From Acidobacteriaceae bacterium (GTDB taxonomy: Bacteria; Acidobacteriota; Terriglobia; Terriglobales; Acidobacteriaceae): a stretch of DNA of 37,545 bases. Positions 24,588 to 32,994 of this stretch are shown here, one piece after another (position 1 is the stretch's first letter; every line of letters starts with the position of its first letter). The notes under the pieces are model-generated. The model saw only the letters and a list, made by a program, of their open reading frames with translations, ran no database searches and was not told where the DNA came from. Made by a program: the position numbers and the translations under genes. The DNA lies in the NCBI GenBank assembly GCA_003139095.1, contig PLHW01000061.1, forward strand, positions 1-37,545, in the 5' to 3' direction.

Positions 24588-24881
24588 ATGGGAAGCTTGA
24601 CGAAAGACATGACTCGGCTGTGCGACGAGATCCAGACGCTGCGAACCGAACGCCACGAACTGAACAAGAGGCTGGCCGACACGACCAAGGCCCGTCAGGT
24701 CGAGGTGCTGGAAACCCGCGCGGCATTTACCGGAGCGCGAAATTGGAAAGCGGAGAGCGCGCACACCTCCCGCCACAACTTTGTGGATCAGCTGAAACAA
24801 ACCGTAGCCGGAGAGGGAAAATCGCTGCGCGACGATCTGGCGGCGGCGCGGCGTGTCTGGGGCAAACTGCGCGCCACCTAG
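24588..24881 (+). CDS. Small helical protein in the gvpC position, copy 1
   Basis: A 97-residue, highly charged, alpha-helical protein. GAGGAG lies eight bases before the ATG at 24588. Its first 45 residues align with those of the next gene: SLT..x..DEI...R.ER..L...L...T..R...VL. The segment RLADTTKARQVEVLETRAAF also recalls the repeat unit of cyanobacterial GvpC (L-x-x-T-T-x-x-R-Q then A-F). GvpC stiffens the vesicle from outside. The homology to GvpC is by eye and not proven; position after gvpA and before gvpN agrees with it. Confidence 0.7.
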   Translation: MGSLTKDMTRLCDEIQTLRTERHELNKRLADTTKARQVEVLETRAAFTGARNWKAESAHTSRHNFVDQLKQTVAGEGKSLRDDLAAARRVWGKLRAT

Positions 24882-24939
24882 CGCAGGCTGTTCCTAACTG
24901 CCGGTCGGAGCAAACCGTGGAAGAAAGACAAATAGGATC

Positions 24940-25380
24940 ATGGCAGACACCGTTTCTAAGAGCCTGACCCGGGTTCGCGACGAGATTCTCGTCTGGCGCG
25001 GGGAACGCGAACGATTGCTTTCGGGCCTGCAACGGAAGACCCAGGATCGCAGGCGCGTCGTGCTTCGGATGCTCGCGCAGTTCGCCCTGGACCTCGCCGA
25101 AATCGCGCGGCGGCGAAGAAACATGCGGAGGCTATTTCCGCTCAGTCCCAGTGTTAAGGGGACGGCGTTCCGGCAAGAGTTCTCCGGCTTCGGTTCGGCG
25201 GCGGCGAAGGGCGACGCTCGATTGCGCCAAGAGCGGAAGGCGGCAACGCAAAAACACCGCGAGGAATATCCCCGCCCAAAACCGGAAGCCGTGGAACCAT
25301 GCCGGGAAACGGCCCCAGTCCATACGAAAATCGAGCGCGGACGGCGGCGCAAAGGCGTCCGCCATCAGCACCGGCCCTGA
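24940..25380 (+). CDS. Small basic helical protein in the gvpC position, copy 2
   Basis: A 146-residue protein that shares its N-terminal helix with the gene before it (SLTRVRDEILVWRGERERLLSGLQRKTQDRRRVVL). The rest is rich in arginine, lysine and proline and looks disordered, unlike copy 1. The pair seems to come from a duplication in which the second copy kept the helix and gained a basic tail. AGGA lies directly before the ATG at 24940, rather close. I do not recognise a family beyond the possible GvpC-like repeat. Confidence 0.6.
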   Translation: MADTVSKSLTRVRDEILVWRGERERLLSGLQRKTQDRRRVVLRMLAQFALDLAEIARRRRNMRRLFPLSPSVKGTAFRQEFSGFGSAAAKGDARLRQERKAATQKHREEYPRPKPEAVEPCRETAPVHTKIERGRRRKGVRHQHRP

Positions 25381-25403
25381 ATTATGAAAGGAGTTCAAAC
25401 CCA

Positions 25404-26474
25404 GTGTCGTCTCCCGAAGTAGCCACCTACCCAATTGCCGATCCCATTCCCGCCGTAAGACCGCCCGCCCCGGACGGCGGTTCGGAAACCGCGTTAGAGG
25501 CCGGGGTGACGATGCCGGCGGAAGATATCGACGTTGTCCCCGAAGCCAGCGACTCGTTCGTTCTAACTCCCTATGTCGAAAGTCTTACCGCCCGTGCGCT
25601 CACTTACATGGACGTGGGCTACGCGCTGCACTTCGCCGGACCGGCGGGAACGGGCAAGACGACGCTGGCCCTGCATGTGGCCAGCAAGCGCGGCCGCCCC
25701 GTCGTTCTCATTCACGGCGACGACGAGTATGCCAGTTCCGACCTGGTGGGTAAGGATTCCGGCTATCACAAATCGAAGCTGGTCGACAATTACATTCATT
25801 CCGTGGTCAAGACGGAAGAGAGCTTGAGCCGAATCTGGGAAGACCAGCGGCTGACTACCGCCTGCGTCAAGGGCTATACGCTCATCTACGACGAATTCAA
25901 CCGCTCGCGGCCCGAAGCCAACAACGTCCTGTTGAGCGTGCTCGAGGGCAAGATTCTCAACTTGCCGAGTCTGCGCCGCTCGGGCGAGGGCAATCTGCAC
26001 GTGCACGAGGATTTTCGCGCCATTCTCACCTCCAACCCGGAAGAGTATGCGGGGGTACACAAGACGCAGGACGCGCTACTCGACCGCCTGATTACCATCA
26101 ACCTGGGGCACCTGGACCGCGAGACCGAGATCGCCATTGCCATGGCGAAGTCGGGCGTCGGGCGCGCCGACGCCGAAGCCATCGTCGATATCATCCGCGA
26201 GCTCCGAGGCGTGGGCGTCAACAACCATCGTCCCACCATTCGCGCAGGCATCGCCATAGCCCGTATTCTCGCCTACCACAAGGGATCGGCCCAGCTTGGC
26301 GACTCGACCTTTGAAACCATCTGCCACGATGTGCTTAACACCGATACCGCAAAAATTACCCACCAGGGCCAATCGCTAATGGTCGAAAAAGTGCAAGAGA
26401 CTATTCGCAACGTCTGCAGTGAACAAGCCGGACGCGGCCGGGAGCGCCGCCGCCGGGAACGCGAAAGGAAGTAA
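25404..26474 (+). CDS. gvpN: GvpN, AAA+ ATPase of gas vesicle assembly
   Basis: A 356-residue MoxR-like ATPase. Walker A GPAGTGKT is at residues 79-86; the GvpN signatures GDDEYASSDLVG, IYDEFNRSRPEANNVLLSVLEGKILNLP and LTSNPEEYAGVHKTQDALLDRL follow. The start is taken as GTG 25404 with AAAGGAG ten bases upstream; in-frame codons further up overlap the preceding gene and have no site. The 50 residues before the ATPase are a proline-rich linker longer than in many GvpN. It ends in a very basic tail (RGRERRRRERERK). GvpN is needed for vesicle growth in other bacteria. Confidence 0.94.
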   Translation: MSSPEVATYPIADPIPAVRPPAPDGGSETALEAGVTMPAEDIDVVPEASDSFVLTPYVESLTARALTYMDVGYALHFAGPAGTGKTTLALHVASKRGRPVVLIHGDDEYASSDLVGKDSGYHKSKLVDNYIHSVVKTEESLSRIWEDQRLTTACVKGYTLIYDEFNRSRPEANNVLLSVLEGKILNLPSLRRSGEGNLHVHEDFRAILTSNPEEYAGVHKTQDALLDRLITINLGHLDRETEIAIAMAKSGVGRADAEAIVDIIRELRGVGVNNHRPTIRAGIAIARILAYHKGSAQLGDSTFETICHDVLNTDTAKITHQGQSLMVEKVQETIRNVCSEQAGRGRERRRRERERK

Positions 26475-26475
26475 C

Positions 26476-26778
26476 ATGCCCATCCCACTTCGAGGTCTGC
26501 GGACCATTCGCACGTTGGCGGGGAAAGTGGATCTGGTCACGGTGCCGCATCGGGCGCACCTGCAGATCGCCTGCCTCGAACTCGAAAAGGCCCGGCGCAC
26601 AACTGAGCGCACGAGCGCCCTTGGCCGATTGGCGGAACTCGACGCCCGGCTGCAGGAAATCGAATCCGAGCAGTCGCACCTGATGCAGGCGCTGGCGGAC
26701 CGAAAAGGGAAAGCCTCGGAACCCAGGGCAGTCCGCCCGTCGCGGCGGCGCGGCCAGCCGTTCAAAATCCGTTACTGA
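26476..26778 (+). CDS. Small coiled-coil protein in the gvpV position
   Basis: A 100-residue protein with a central helical, heptad-like stretch (LELEKARRTTERTSALGRLAELDARLQEIESEQSHLMQAL) between a short basic N-terminus and a basic C-terminus. AAGGAAG precedes the ATG and gvpN ends one base before it. The order gvpN - this gene - gvpF - gvpG is that of the Serratia locus, where the gene is gvpV (from memory). Sequence similarity to that protein is not something I can confirm. Confidence 0.68.
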   Translation: MPIPLRGLRTIRTLAGKVDLVTVPHRAHLQIACLELEKARRTTERTSALGRLAELDARLQEIESEQSHLMQALADRKGKASEPRAVRPSRRRGQPFKIRY

Positions 26779-26846
26779 GAACATGCCGCGGCTGGCATCC
26801 ATTCCGGCTGCCGCCCAGTGGGCCCGTTGCGGCTATGGAGGAAGAC

Positions 26847-27650
26847 GTGAGTACCCCTCGCACCCCGACTATGAAATCCGCCGAGGACCACCCGCTGGCG
26901 CGGGCCGCGGCCCGACAGAAGATCTATCTGTACGCCATCGTGGCCGGCGGCGAAGACAGGCCTTACCCGGCAACCGGCATCAACCAAGGCAAAGTGTATG
27001 CCATTTCGGCTGGGCGAGTTGCCGCCGTGGTGAGCGACGTGGCCGGCGAAAACGTACGTCCGGAACGCGCCCGGCTGGCGGCCCATCACGAAGTCTTGAA
27101 GAAGGTTATGGCGGAGACCACGCCGCTGCCCATGTCGTTTGGCATCGTCGCCGACAGCTCGGCCGCGGTTCGTCGCATGCTCGCGCGCAATGAGGAAGTT
27201 CTTCTCGATCAGCTGGCGCACGTTGCCGGCAAGGTCGAAATGGGACTGCGGGTTACCTGGGATGTGGCCAACATCTTCGAGTATTTCGTGAACGTTCATC
27301 CCGAACTCAGGCTGGAGAGGGACCGGCTGCTCGGCTCCAATTGCCAGCCTACGCAGGAACAGAAAATTGAAGTGGGCAGGATGTTCGATCGCCTGCTGAA
27401 CGACGACCGCGAAGCGCTCGCCGACCTGGCCACGGGAATTTTCGCCAGCCACGAGTGTGAAACCAAGCGCCTGAAATGCCGCAACGAACGCGAGGTGACG
27501 AACCTGGCCTGCCTGGTTAAGCGCGAGGCCGTGCCGAAGTTCGAGGCCGCCGTGTTCGAGATCGCGAAGCAGTTCGACAACAACTTCGCGCTCGACTACA
27601 ACGGGCCGTGGGCGCCCCACAACTTCGTCAGCGTCGACCTGGAGCTTTAG
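26847..27650 (+). CDS. gvpF: GvpF/L-family gas vesicle protein, third copy
   Basis: A 267-residue protein. YLYAIVAGGED begins the N-terminal domain; HHEVLKKVMAETTPLPMSFGIVA is the central block; KFEAAVFEIAKQFDNNFALDYNGPWAPHNF the C-terminal family end. It is less similar to the two copies at 22332-23878 than these are to each other. GGAGGA lies just before the GTG at 26847, while ATG 26835 overlaps that site. GvpF is located at the gas-facing side or initiation complex and binds GvpA. Confidence 0.9.
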   Translation: MSTPRTPTMKSAEDHPLARAAARQKIYLYAIVAGGEDRPYPATGINQGKVYAISAGRVAAVVSDVAGENVRPERARLAAHHEVLKKVMAETTPLPMSFGIVADSSAAVRRMLARNEEVLLDQLAHVAGKVEMGLRVTWDVANIFEYFVNVHPELRLERDRLLGSNCQPTQEQKIEVGRMFDRLLNDDREALADLATGIFASHECETKRLKCRNEREVTNLACLVKREAVPKFEAAVFEIAKQFDNNFALDYNGPWAPHNFVSVDLEL

Positions 27651-27894
27651 AGTGGTTCTCGATTGGCTGGGCCGGGAAAGGCACGAACGGGAGGGGCAGG
27701 CCCCAGCCGTGCCGCCAGACGTGGCGACGGTCTTCGGTTTTACAGGCTGCGAGAAAACTCGATTTTGCGCTTGATTTTGCGTGGTGCAGCGTTTTCGCTG
27801 CGATAACAGTATTGCTTTGAATGCGGCTCTAGGGGCCGAGGGTATGCACTCTACGACATCGCCAGAACCGCTGTAGCCACCGGAAGAGGATGGG
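27651..27894 (+). other. Gap before gvpG with a small hairpin
   Basis: No gene was seen in 244 bases, the only long gap inside the second gas vesicle operon. It contains a perfect 6-base stem GCAGCG-TTTT-CGCTGC at 27786-27801. No sigma-54 element with correct GG-to-GC spacing was found. It may hold a secondary promoter or be the remnant of a lost gene. Confidence 0.4.
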
Positions 27895-28137
27895 ATGTTC
27901 ATCGTCGACGACGTCCTGATGGCGCCCGCGCGCGGGCTGTTGTGGATCTTTCAGGAGATTCATCGCGCGGCGCAGGAAGAGATGGTGAACGACGCGGAAT
28001 CGATCACTGCCGAACTCAGCGCGCTCTACATGAAGCTGGAAACGGGGAAGCTGACCGAAGAAGAGTTTGCCGCGGAAGAGAAAATGCTGTTGGAGCGGCT
28101 AGACAAGATACACAAGCCCGGCAGACGGATCCGATAG
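27895..28137 (+). CDS. gvpG: GvpG, small gas vesicle accessory protein
   Basis: An 80-residue helical protein with the typical GvpG start FIVDDVLMAPARGLLWIFQEIHRAAQEE and the later segment KLETGKLTEEEFAAEEKMLLERLDKI. GvpG interacts with GvpF/L and GvpA during nucleation of vesicles (family knowledge). A GAGGATGGG site precedes the ATG. Confidence 0.9.
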   Translation: MFIVDDVLMAPARGLLWIFQEIHRAAQEEMVNDAESITAELSALYMKLETGKLTEEEFAAEEKMLLERLDKIHKPGRRIR

Positions 28138-28199
28138 CAGTCGCGCAGGCGGGAAGCAGCGGACGGAACTCGGCTGTCAAAACTGGGAAGCGAGGGGTA

Positions 28200-30176
28200 G
28201 TGGAGGGTAACGCGGGAAGCGCGAGTGACGCGGGAGTGCCACGTTTTTTGGCCGCGGCCGGCTTGCAGCTCCTCATCTTCGGCGGTAAAGGCGGCGTGGG
28301 AAAAACTACCTGCGCCACGGCCGCCGCGTTGCGCCTGGCCGCGGGTTCGCCCGAGTCGTCGTTCTTGCTGGTCTCGACCGATCCGGCGCACTCGCTCGCC
28401 GACAGTCTGGCTGGCCTTGTTCCCCCCCGGAACCTGCAAGTCCTTGAACTCGACCCGCAGGAATACCTGCTCGATTTCAAGAAAAAACACAGCGCCAAAT
28501 TGCGCGCGATCGCCTCCCGTGGAACCTTTCTCGACGACGAGGAAATCAACCGCTTCCTCGATCTTTCCCTTCCCGGTCTCGATGAACTTATGGCCTTCCT
28601 CGAAATATCGGCGTGGGTGGAGAAGCGCGTCTACGACTGCATTGTGGTCGATACCGCCCCCAGCGGTCACACGCTGCGGTTGCTCACGATGCCCGAGTTT
28701 CTGCGGAAATGGCTGGCCATGCTGGAGACTCTGCTGGCCAAGCACCGCTACATGAAGTGGGCGTTTGCCCGCTCCCGCGACCCCGACGAACTCGACGCCT
28801 TTCTAGAGGAACTGACCGTCTCCGTAAAACAGATGGAGGCCGTTCTCCAGGATTCGGCCCACTGTAGTTTTGTTCCCGTCATGCTGGCCGATGTTATGAG
28901 CCTGCGCGAGACAGTGGCGATCGTAAAAGAGGCCGACCGCCTTCTGCTTCCCATTGGCGAAATCGTTGTCAACAAACTGCTTCCCGAAAGTCATTGTCCG
29001 GTTTGTTGCGAAGAACGCGGTCTGCAAGGTCGCGAGTTGCGAGATCTCTTTCTCCACACTTCGCTGACCCGGTTCGCGCTCTGGGGAATCCCGCTGCGTG
29101 CCGAGGAAGTCCGCGGTCAGGTTGCCTTACAGTCCTTCTGGGAAGACGCCCGGCAAATCCGCGAGCCGCCCACAGCCACGCCGGCATCAAAGGTGTCTCC
29201 TTCCGTCGAGGTGGATGCGGGTGTTTCCTTGCCTCCGCGCGGCACTACTCTCCTTATCTTCGCGGGCAAAGGCGGCGTGGGAAAAACCACTCTGGCCTGC
29301 GCCACCGCCCTGCATTTGGCCGAGCATTCCCCAAACCGGAAAGTGCTGCTCGTTTCCGTCGGCTCCGCCCACTCGCTCTCCAATTGCCTCGAACTTCCCG
29401 TCGGCCCGCATCTCGCCCGGGTGACCACTGGAGTTACCGCCGTCGAGATCGATTCCGAGGCGGAATTCGAGGCGCTGAAAGAACAGTACGCCGAAGATAT
29501 CGAGAAATTCCTGGAATCGGTTTCCAGCAATTTCGATTTGGCCTTCGACCGCGACGTGCTCGAACGGACTCTCGACCTGTCTCCTCCCGGTCTGGACGAA
29601 GTGATGGGCTTGACCCGGGTGATGGCGTTTCTCGCCTCTGGCGAATTCGACACATTAGTCCTCGATTCGGCCGCCACGGGACATCTCATCCGCCTCCTTG
29701 AGCTTCCCGAAATCATCGACCAATGGCTCAAAGCCTTCTTCGACCTGTTTTTGAAGTATCAGCAGATTTTCCGTCTTACCGGCTTTTCTCAAGAACTGGT
29801 TTCCATGTCGAAGAACCTTAAGAAACTTCGCCAACTGCTGAACAATCCCGAGCAATCTTCGCTCTACGCGGTAAGCATTCCCACCGTGATGGCTTTTGAG
29901 GAAACGCGCGACTTACTAACTGCCTGCGCGCGCCTGAGTATCAACGTGCCCGGCATATTTATCAACCTTATGACGCCTCCCGGCGATTGCGTCTTGTGCT
30001 CGGCGATGAACCGCCGGGAAGCGGCGATCTGCGGGAGATTCAAGCAGAGTTTTGAAGGCAAGATTGGCGTAATCTACCGGCGCGGCGAAATCCGCGGCCT
30101 GCATTGGCTCGCCTGTCTTGGAGACGCGCTCTATCAATGCAAGCACGCTGGAGCAAGAGGCGCCCATGCCCATTGA
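28200..30176 (+). CDS. Tandem ArsA/Get3-like ATPase of the gas vesicle operon
   Basis: A 658-residue protein made of two ArsA/Get3-type halves. P-loops GGKGGVGKTT (28-37) and GKGGVGKTT (356-364) are both intact. The first half keeps the switch motifs STDPAHS and VVDTAPSGHTLRLL; the second has VGSAHS and VLDSAATGHLIRLL, so the catalytic aspartate of the first switch is replaced by glycine. Each half has a Get3-like CxxC (CPVC and CVLC). No arsenical-binding cysteine pattern is evident. Get3 proteins deliver hydrophobic tail-anchored helices, so a targeting role for very hydrophobic GvpA is attractive (inference). The start GTG 28200 is uncertain; GTG 28236 is also possible. The end overlaps the next gene. 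Confidence 0.85.
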   Translation: MEGNAGSASDAGVPRFLAAAGLQLLIFGGKGGVGKTTCATAAALRLAAGSPESSFLLVSTDPAHSLADSLAGLVPPRNLQVLELDPQEYLLDFKKKHSAKLRAIASRGTFLDDEEINRFLDLSLPGLDELMAFLEISAWVEKRVYDCIVVDTAPSGHTLRLLTMPEFLRKWLAMLETLLAKHRYMKWAFARSRDPDELDAFLEELTVSVKQMEAVLQDSAHCSFVPVMLADVMSLRETVAIVKEADRLLLPIGEIVVNKLLPESHCPVCCEERGLQGRELRDLFLHTSLTRFALWGIPLRAEEVRGQVALQSFWEDARQIREPPTATPASKVSPSVEVDAGVSLPPRGTTLLIFAGKGGVGKTTLACATALHLAEHSPNRKVLLVSVGSAHSLSNCLELPVGPHLARVTTGVTAVEIDSEAEFEALKEQYAEDIEKFLESVSSNFDLAFDRDVLERTLDLSPPGLDEVMGLTRVMAFLASGEFDTLVLDSAATGHLIRLLELPEIIDQWLKAFFDLFLKYQQIFRLTGFSQELVSMSKNLKKLRQLLNNPEQSSLYAVSIPTVMAFEETRDLLTACARLSINVPGIFINLMTPPGDCVLCSAMNRREAAICGRFKQSFEGKIGVIYRRGEIRGLHWLACLGDALYQCKHAGARGAHAH

Positions 30177-30468
30177 CACCCCCAACATCGACGTCAGAAT
30201 GAGAGCCGGTGTCGCCGCCGCTCCCCAACTTATGCTCGCCGACTCGCGTCAGCCTTCGATCTGCGAGGTGCTCGACCGCGTGCTGAATAAGGGAGCCGTC
30301 ATCGACGGAGAAGCGACGATCTCGGTCGCCGGCATCGACCTGGTTTACCTGGGACTGAAGCTGATACTCACGTCCATCGAGACGGCGCGCCGCGAGACCC
30401 GGTTCGGAGCGGCGGAATTCGGCCCGCCCGCAAATGTTGCGAAGGAGAACTTCGATGGCGGCTTCTGA
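30166..30468 (+). CDS. GvpA/GvpJ-family minor shell protein, second copy
   Basis: A 100-residue member of the GvpA family. The core SICEVLDRVLNKGAVIDGEATISVAGIDLVYLGLKLILTSIE carries an N-terminal extension of about 30 residues and a longer tail than GvpA at 24258. GvpJ/GvpM-type minor proteins help nucleation. The ATG overlaps the end of the ArsA-like gene by eleven bases, and its end overlaps gvpK. Confidence 0.88.
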   Translation: MPIDTPNIDVRMRAGVAAAPQLMLADSRQPSICEVLDRVLNKGAVIDGEATISVAGIDLVYLGLKLILTSIETARRETRFGAAEFGPPANVAKENFDGGF

Positions 30469-30835
30469 AGCACCGCGCATGGAGAGTGCGACGCAAAGCG
30501 ATTTCGCCCAAGTGATCGGCACCGGCACTCTGCTGCCCGCGTCCGCTACTCCTGAGGGCCTGCAGAGCCGTTCCCGCCGCTTGAACTTCGACGCCAACGG
30601 CCCCAAGAATGGACTGGGCCAACTGGTTCTGACTCTAGTCAAGCTCTTGCACGAATTGCTGGAGCGGCAAGCCATCCGCCGTGTCGAATCCGGTTCGCTT
30701 AGCGAGTGTCAGACTGAAGAATTGGGCCTGGTCCTCATGCAACAGGCACAGGAAATTGAACGCCTCCGAAAAGAATTCGGCTTAGAAGAGAACGACCTTA
30801 ACCTCGATCTGGGTCCGCTCGGAAGGCTTCTCTAA
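30455..30835 (+). CDS. gvpK: GvpK gas vesicle protein
   Basis: A 126-residue protein with the GvpK segment RLNFDANGPKNGLGQLVLTLVKLLHELLERQAIRRVESGSLS and ELGLVLMQQAQEIERLRKEFGL near the end. It is essential for vesicle formation in other bacteria; its mechanism is unclear. GAAGGAG lies seven bases before the ATG at 30455. It overlaps the GvpA/J gene by fourteen bases. Confidence 0.93.
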   Translation: MAASEAPRMESATQSDFAQVIGTGTLLPASATPEGLQSRSRRLNFDANGPKNGLGQLVLTLVKLLHELLERQAIRRVESGSLSECQTEELGLVLMQQAQEIERLRKEFGLEENDLNLDLGPLGRLL

Positions 30836-30844
30836 GGGAACATT

Positions 30845-31168
30845 ATGGTGCAACAGCGCAACATGTCTCACGCGGTCGAGTCTTCCACACTGGCGGACGT
30901 TCTCGAGCGTGTTCTCGACAAAGGAATCGTGATCGCGGGCGACATTCGGGTGAAACTCGTCGACATCGAACTGCTCTCGATTCAAATTCGTCTGGTCATC
31001 TGTTCCGTCGATAAAGCGAAGGAGATGGGGATGGATTGGTGGGTGAATAACCCGATATTCCGTCAAGAGAAGCAGCACGAAATCGCGCCGGCGTCGCTCG
31101 CCAGCCTGGAAGAGAGATTGGCCTCGTTAGAAGCCACTCTGAGCAAAGCCGCAGCGCAGTCGAGTTGA
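30845..31168 (+). CDS. GvpA-family protein, third copy (GvpS/GvpJ-like)
   Basis: A 107-residue protein with the GvpA core [52 protein letters not shown], followed by a 35-residue tail ending in a predicted coiled coil ([15 protein letters not shown]). The tail separates it from the main shell protein and suggests a capping or minor role. AGGGAA precedes the ATG. It is the last gene of the operon. Confidence 0.88.
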   Translation: MVQQRNMSHAVESSTLADVLERVLDKGIVIAGDIRVKLVDIELLSIQIRLVICSVDKAKEMGMDWWVNNPIFRQEKQHEIAPASLASLEERLASLEATLSKAAAQSS

Positions 31169-31224
31169 CGTGCCGACGTCCAGCGTATTGAAAACGGGCT
31201 GGGAGACATCACCACAGCCGGTCA

Positions 31225-31247
31225 GCCCCTCGTCCTACCTGAGGGGC
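31225..31247 (+). terminator. Hairpin between convergent operons
   Basis: GCCCCTC (31225-31231) and GAGGGGC (31241-31247) form a perfect 7-base stem with a nine-base loop, between the end of the gas vesicle operon (31168) and the convergent ligase gene (31261). No T-run follows on either strand, so Rho-independent termination is only possible. Confidence 0.5.
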
Positions 31248-31260
31248 GCGGCGGCGCTCC

Positions 31261-32898
31261 TCACGAATGTGTACCCCGATCTGGATTCGTTTGGATGCTT
31301 TGCTCAAAAAGCTCTCGCAGTTCGCTCTTAAGAACTTTTCCATAGGCAGAGCGCGCCAGAACTTTGACAAACAAGAATTGCCGGGGCAGTTTGTATTTCG
31401 CCAGTTTGCCGGCGAGAAAGCTGACGATCTCATCGGGAGAGGGAGTAGCATTCGCCACAGGAACAACAAAAGCCACTCCGACCTCACCCCAAGTTGGATG
31501 CGGCACACCAATGACAGCCGCGTCGGCCAAATTAGGATGCCTGAGCAACTCCGCTTCTATCTCCGCCGGATAGACATTCACGCCGCCGCTGATGAACATA
31601 TCTTTGGAGCGCCCGACGATGTAGAAAAAGCCGTCGGGGTCGCGGCGGGCGATGTCGCCGGTGTGAAACCAGCCGTGTTCGTCGAGGACGGCGGAGGTCG
31701 CGGCGGGATCCTGCCAATATCCTTTGCAGACGTGAGGACCCCGCAGGCAGAGTTCGCCCTGCTGGGCTTCGGAGGCGCCAGCCAACGCAGGAATCGACGA
31801 TGGGGCGTTGCTTGCCGCACTGCTCCGGCGCCCAGACGGAATTGAGTTGCCATCGGCGTCGATTAGTTTTGCTTCAGTGAACATCATGGGGCGGCCGATC
31901 GAGCCAAGTTTGGTGAGCGCCTCCGCTTCCGACATAGTGAAACAATTCACGCCGACTTCGGTGAGGCCGTAGCCCTGTTTCAAAACAATGCCACGGCGGC
32001 GATAAGCGTCGACTAACTCGATGGGAAGAGGCGCGCCTCCGCTGATGAACCAGCGGATGCTGGTGAGGTTGGCGCTGGCGGCTTCGGGCGCGTCGAGGAG
32101 CATTTTGTAGATGGTGGGAACGCCGAGCATGACGGTGCATTTTTCGCGCTCGAGCGTGCGCCAGACTTCGCTGGCGTCAAAGTCGCGATGGAGGACGCTG
32201 ACGCCTCCGGCGGCGACGATGGGCACAAGGAATGCCGCCAAGCCACCGGCGTGATAGAGCGGCGTGAAGACGGGGCTGATGTCGGAGTCGCGGAGTTGCC
32301 AGTTAATAGCCGTGTTGTAGCCGTTCCAGGCAATCATGCGGTGCGGGATCATTACACCTTTGGGTTTGCCGGTCGTGCCGCTGGTGTAGAGCAGACAGTA
32401 AATGTCTTCGGCATCGCAGTGCGGACGGTCCCAGTCGGTGGGGAACGTTGTTCGCAGTCTGGCGTAGTCGAGTTCGGAGGAATCCGCCGGAGGGTCGAGC
32501 GCAATCCAGTGCGTAACTTGTTGTGATATGGCGGGATCGATCTTAAGGTGAAGGACATTCGCGGCCAGTTCGCCGTCGTAGAGCAGCGCGGTTGCGCCGC
32601 TGCTTTTCAGGATGAGGCTCAATTCGGCCGGGGTGAGGCGCACGTTGAGCGGCACGAGGATGATTCCGGATTTGGCGGCGGCGAAGAAGGCGTCGAGAAA
32701 TTCGAGGCGATTCTTGGCGAGGATGGCGACACGATCTCCCTTCTGCAAGCCGCAATGACTGAGCCAAAGATGAGCGCATTGGATGGCGCGCTGGTTTAGC
32801 TCCCGGTAGGTAAGCCGCTGCCTGGTGGAGACGCAGATCAGTGCCGTTTTTTCGGGGCTGATGCGGGCGCGTTCGCCGAGGATGTCGCCGTGAAGCAT
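31261..32898 (-). CDS. Acyl-CoA ligase (AMP-forming, class I adenylate-forming enzyme)
   Basis: A 545-residue enzyme that would activate a carboxylic acid as acyl-AMP and then as a CoA thioester. Motifs: LYTSGTTGKPKGVM (ATP loop), GYGLTEVG, GWFHTGDIARRDPDGFFYIVGRSKDMFISGGVNVYPAEIE, and the catalytic lysine near the end in RSAYGKVLKSELRELF. About 30 extra residues near RRSSAASNAPSSIPALAGASEAQQGE form a low-complexity insertion. The ATG at 32898 fits the usual family start; an in-frame ATG at 32991 lies right after the ketosynthase stop and could be used through coupling. Last gene of a three-gene operon. Confidence 0.88.
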   Translation of the reverse strand: MLHGDILGERARISPEKTALICVSTRQRLTYRELNQRAIQCAHLWLSHCGLQKGDRVAILAKNRLEFLDAFFAAAKSGIILVPLNVRLTPAELSLILKSSGATALLYDGELAANVLHLKIDPAISQQVTHWIALDPPADSSELDYARLRTTFPTDWDRPHCDAEDIYCLLYTSGTTGKPKGVMIPHRMIAWNGYNTAINWQLRDSDISPVFTPLYHAGGLAAFLVPIVAAGGVSVLHRDFDASEVWRTLEREKCTVMLGVPTIYKMLLDAPEAASANLTSIRWFISGGAPLPIELVDAYRRRGIVLKQGYGLTEVGVNCFTMSEAEALTKLGSIGRPMMFTEAKLIDADGNSIPSGRRSSAASNAPSSIPALAGASEAQQGELCLRGPHVCKGYWQDPAATSAVLDEHGWFHTGDIARRDPDGFFYIVGRSKDMFISGGVNVYPAEIEAELLRHPNLADAAVIGVPHPTWGEVGVAFVVPVANATPSPDEIVSFLAGKLAKYKLPRQFLFVKVLARSAYGKVLKSELRELFEQSIQTNPDRGTHS

Positions 32899-32994
32899 GG
32901 AGTTTATTGAGGTTTTGACGATTACCGTGTTGGCAACAAATTCCGCCCACACGCGCGAAAGCGACAGCTTGGTCCTGCAACTCGACGGCATGGC

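Noticed and set aside
27942-28199. Extension of the ArsA-like protein upstream into gvpG
   Set aside because: The frame is open, but it overlaps all of gvpG, its product has no similarity to the family, and the ATPase homology starts only at about 28255.
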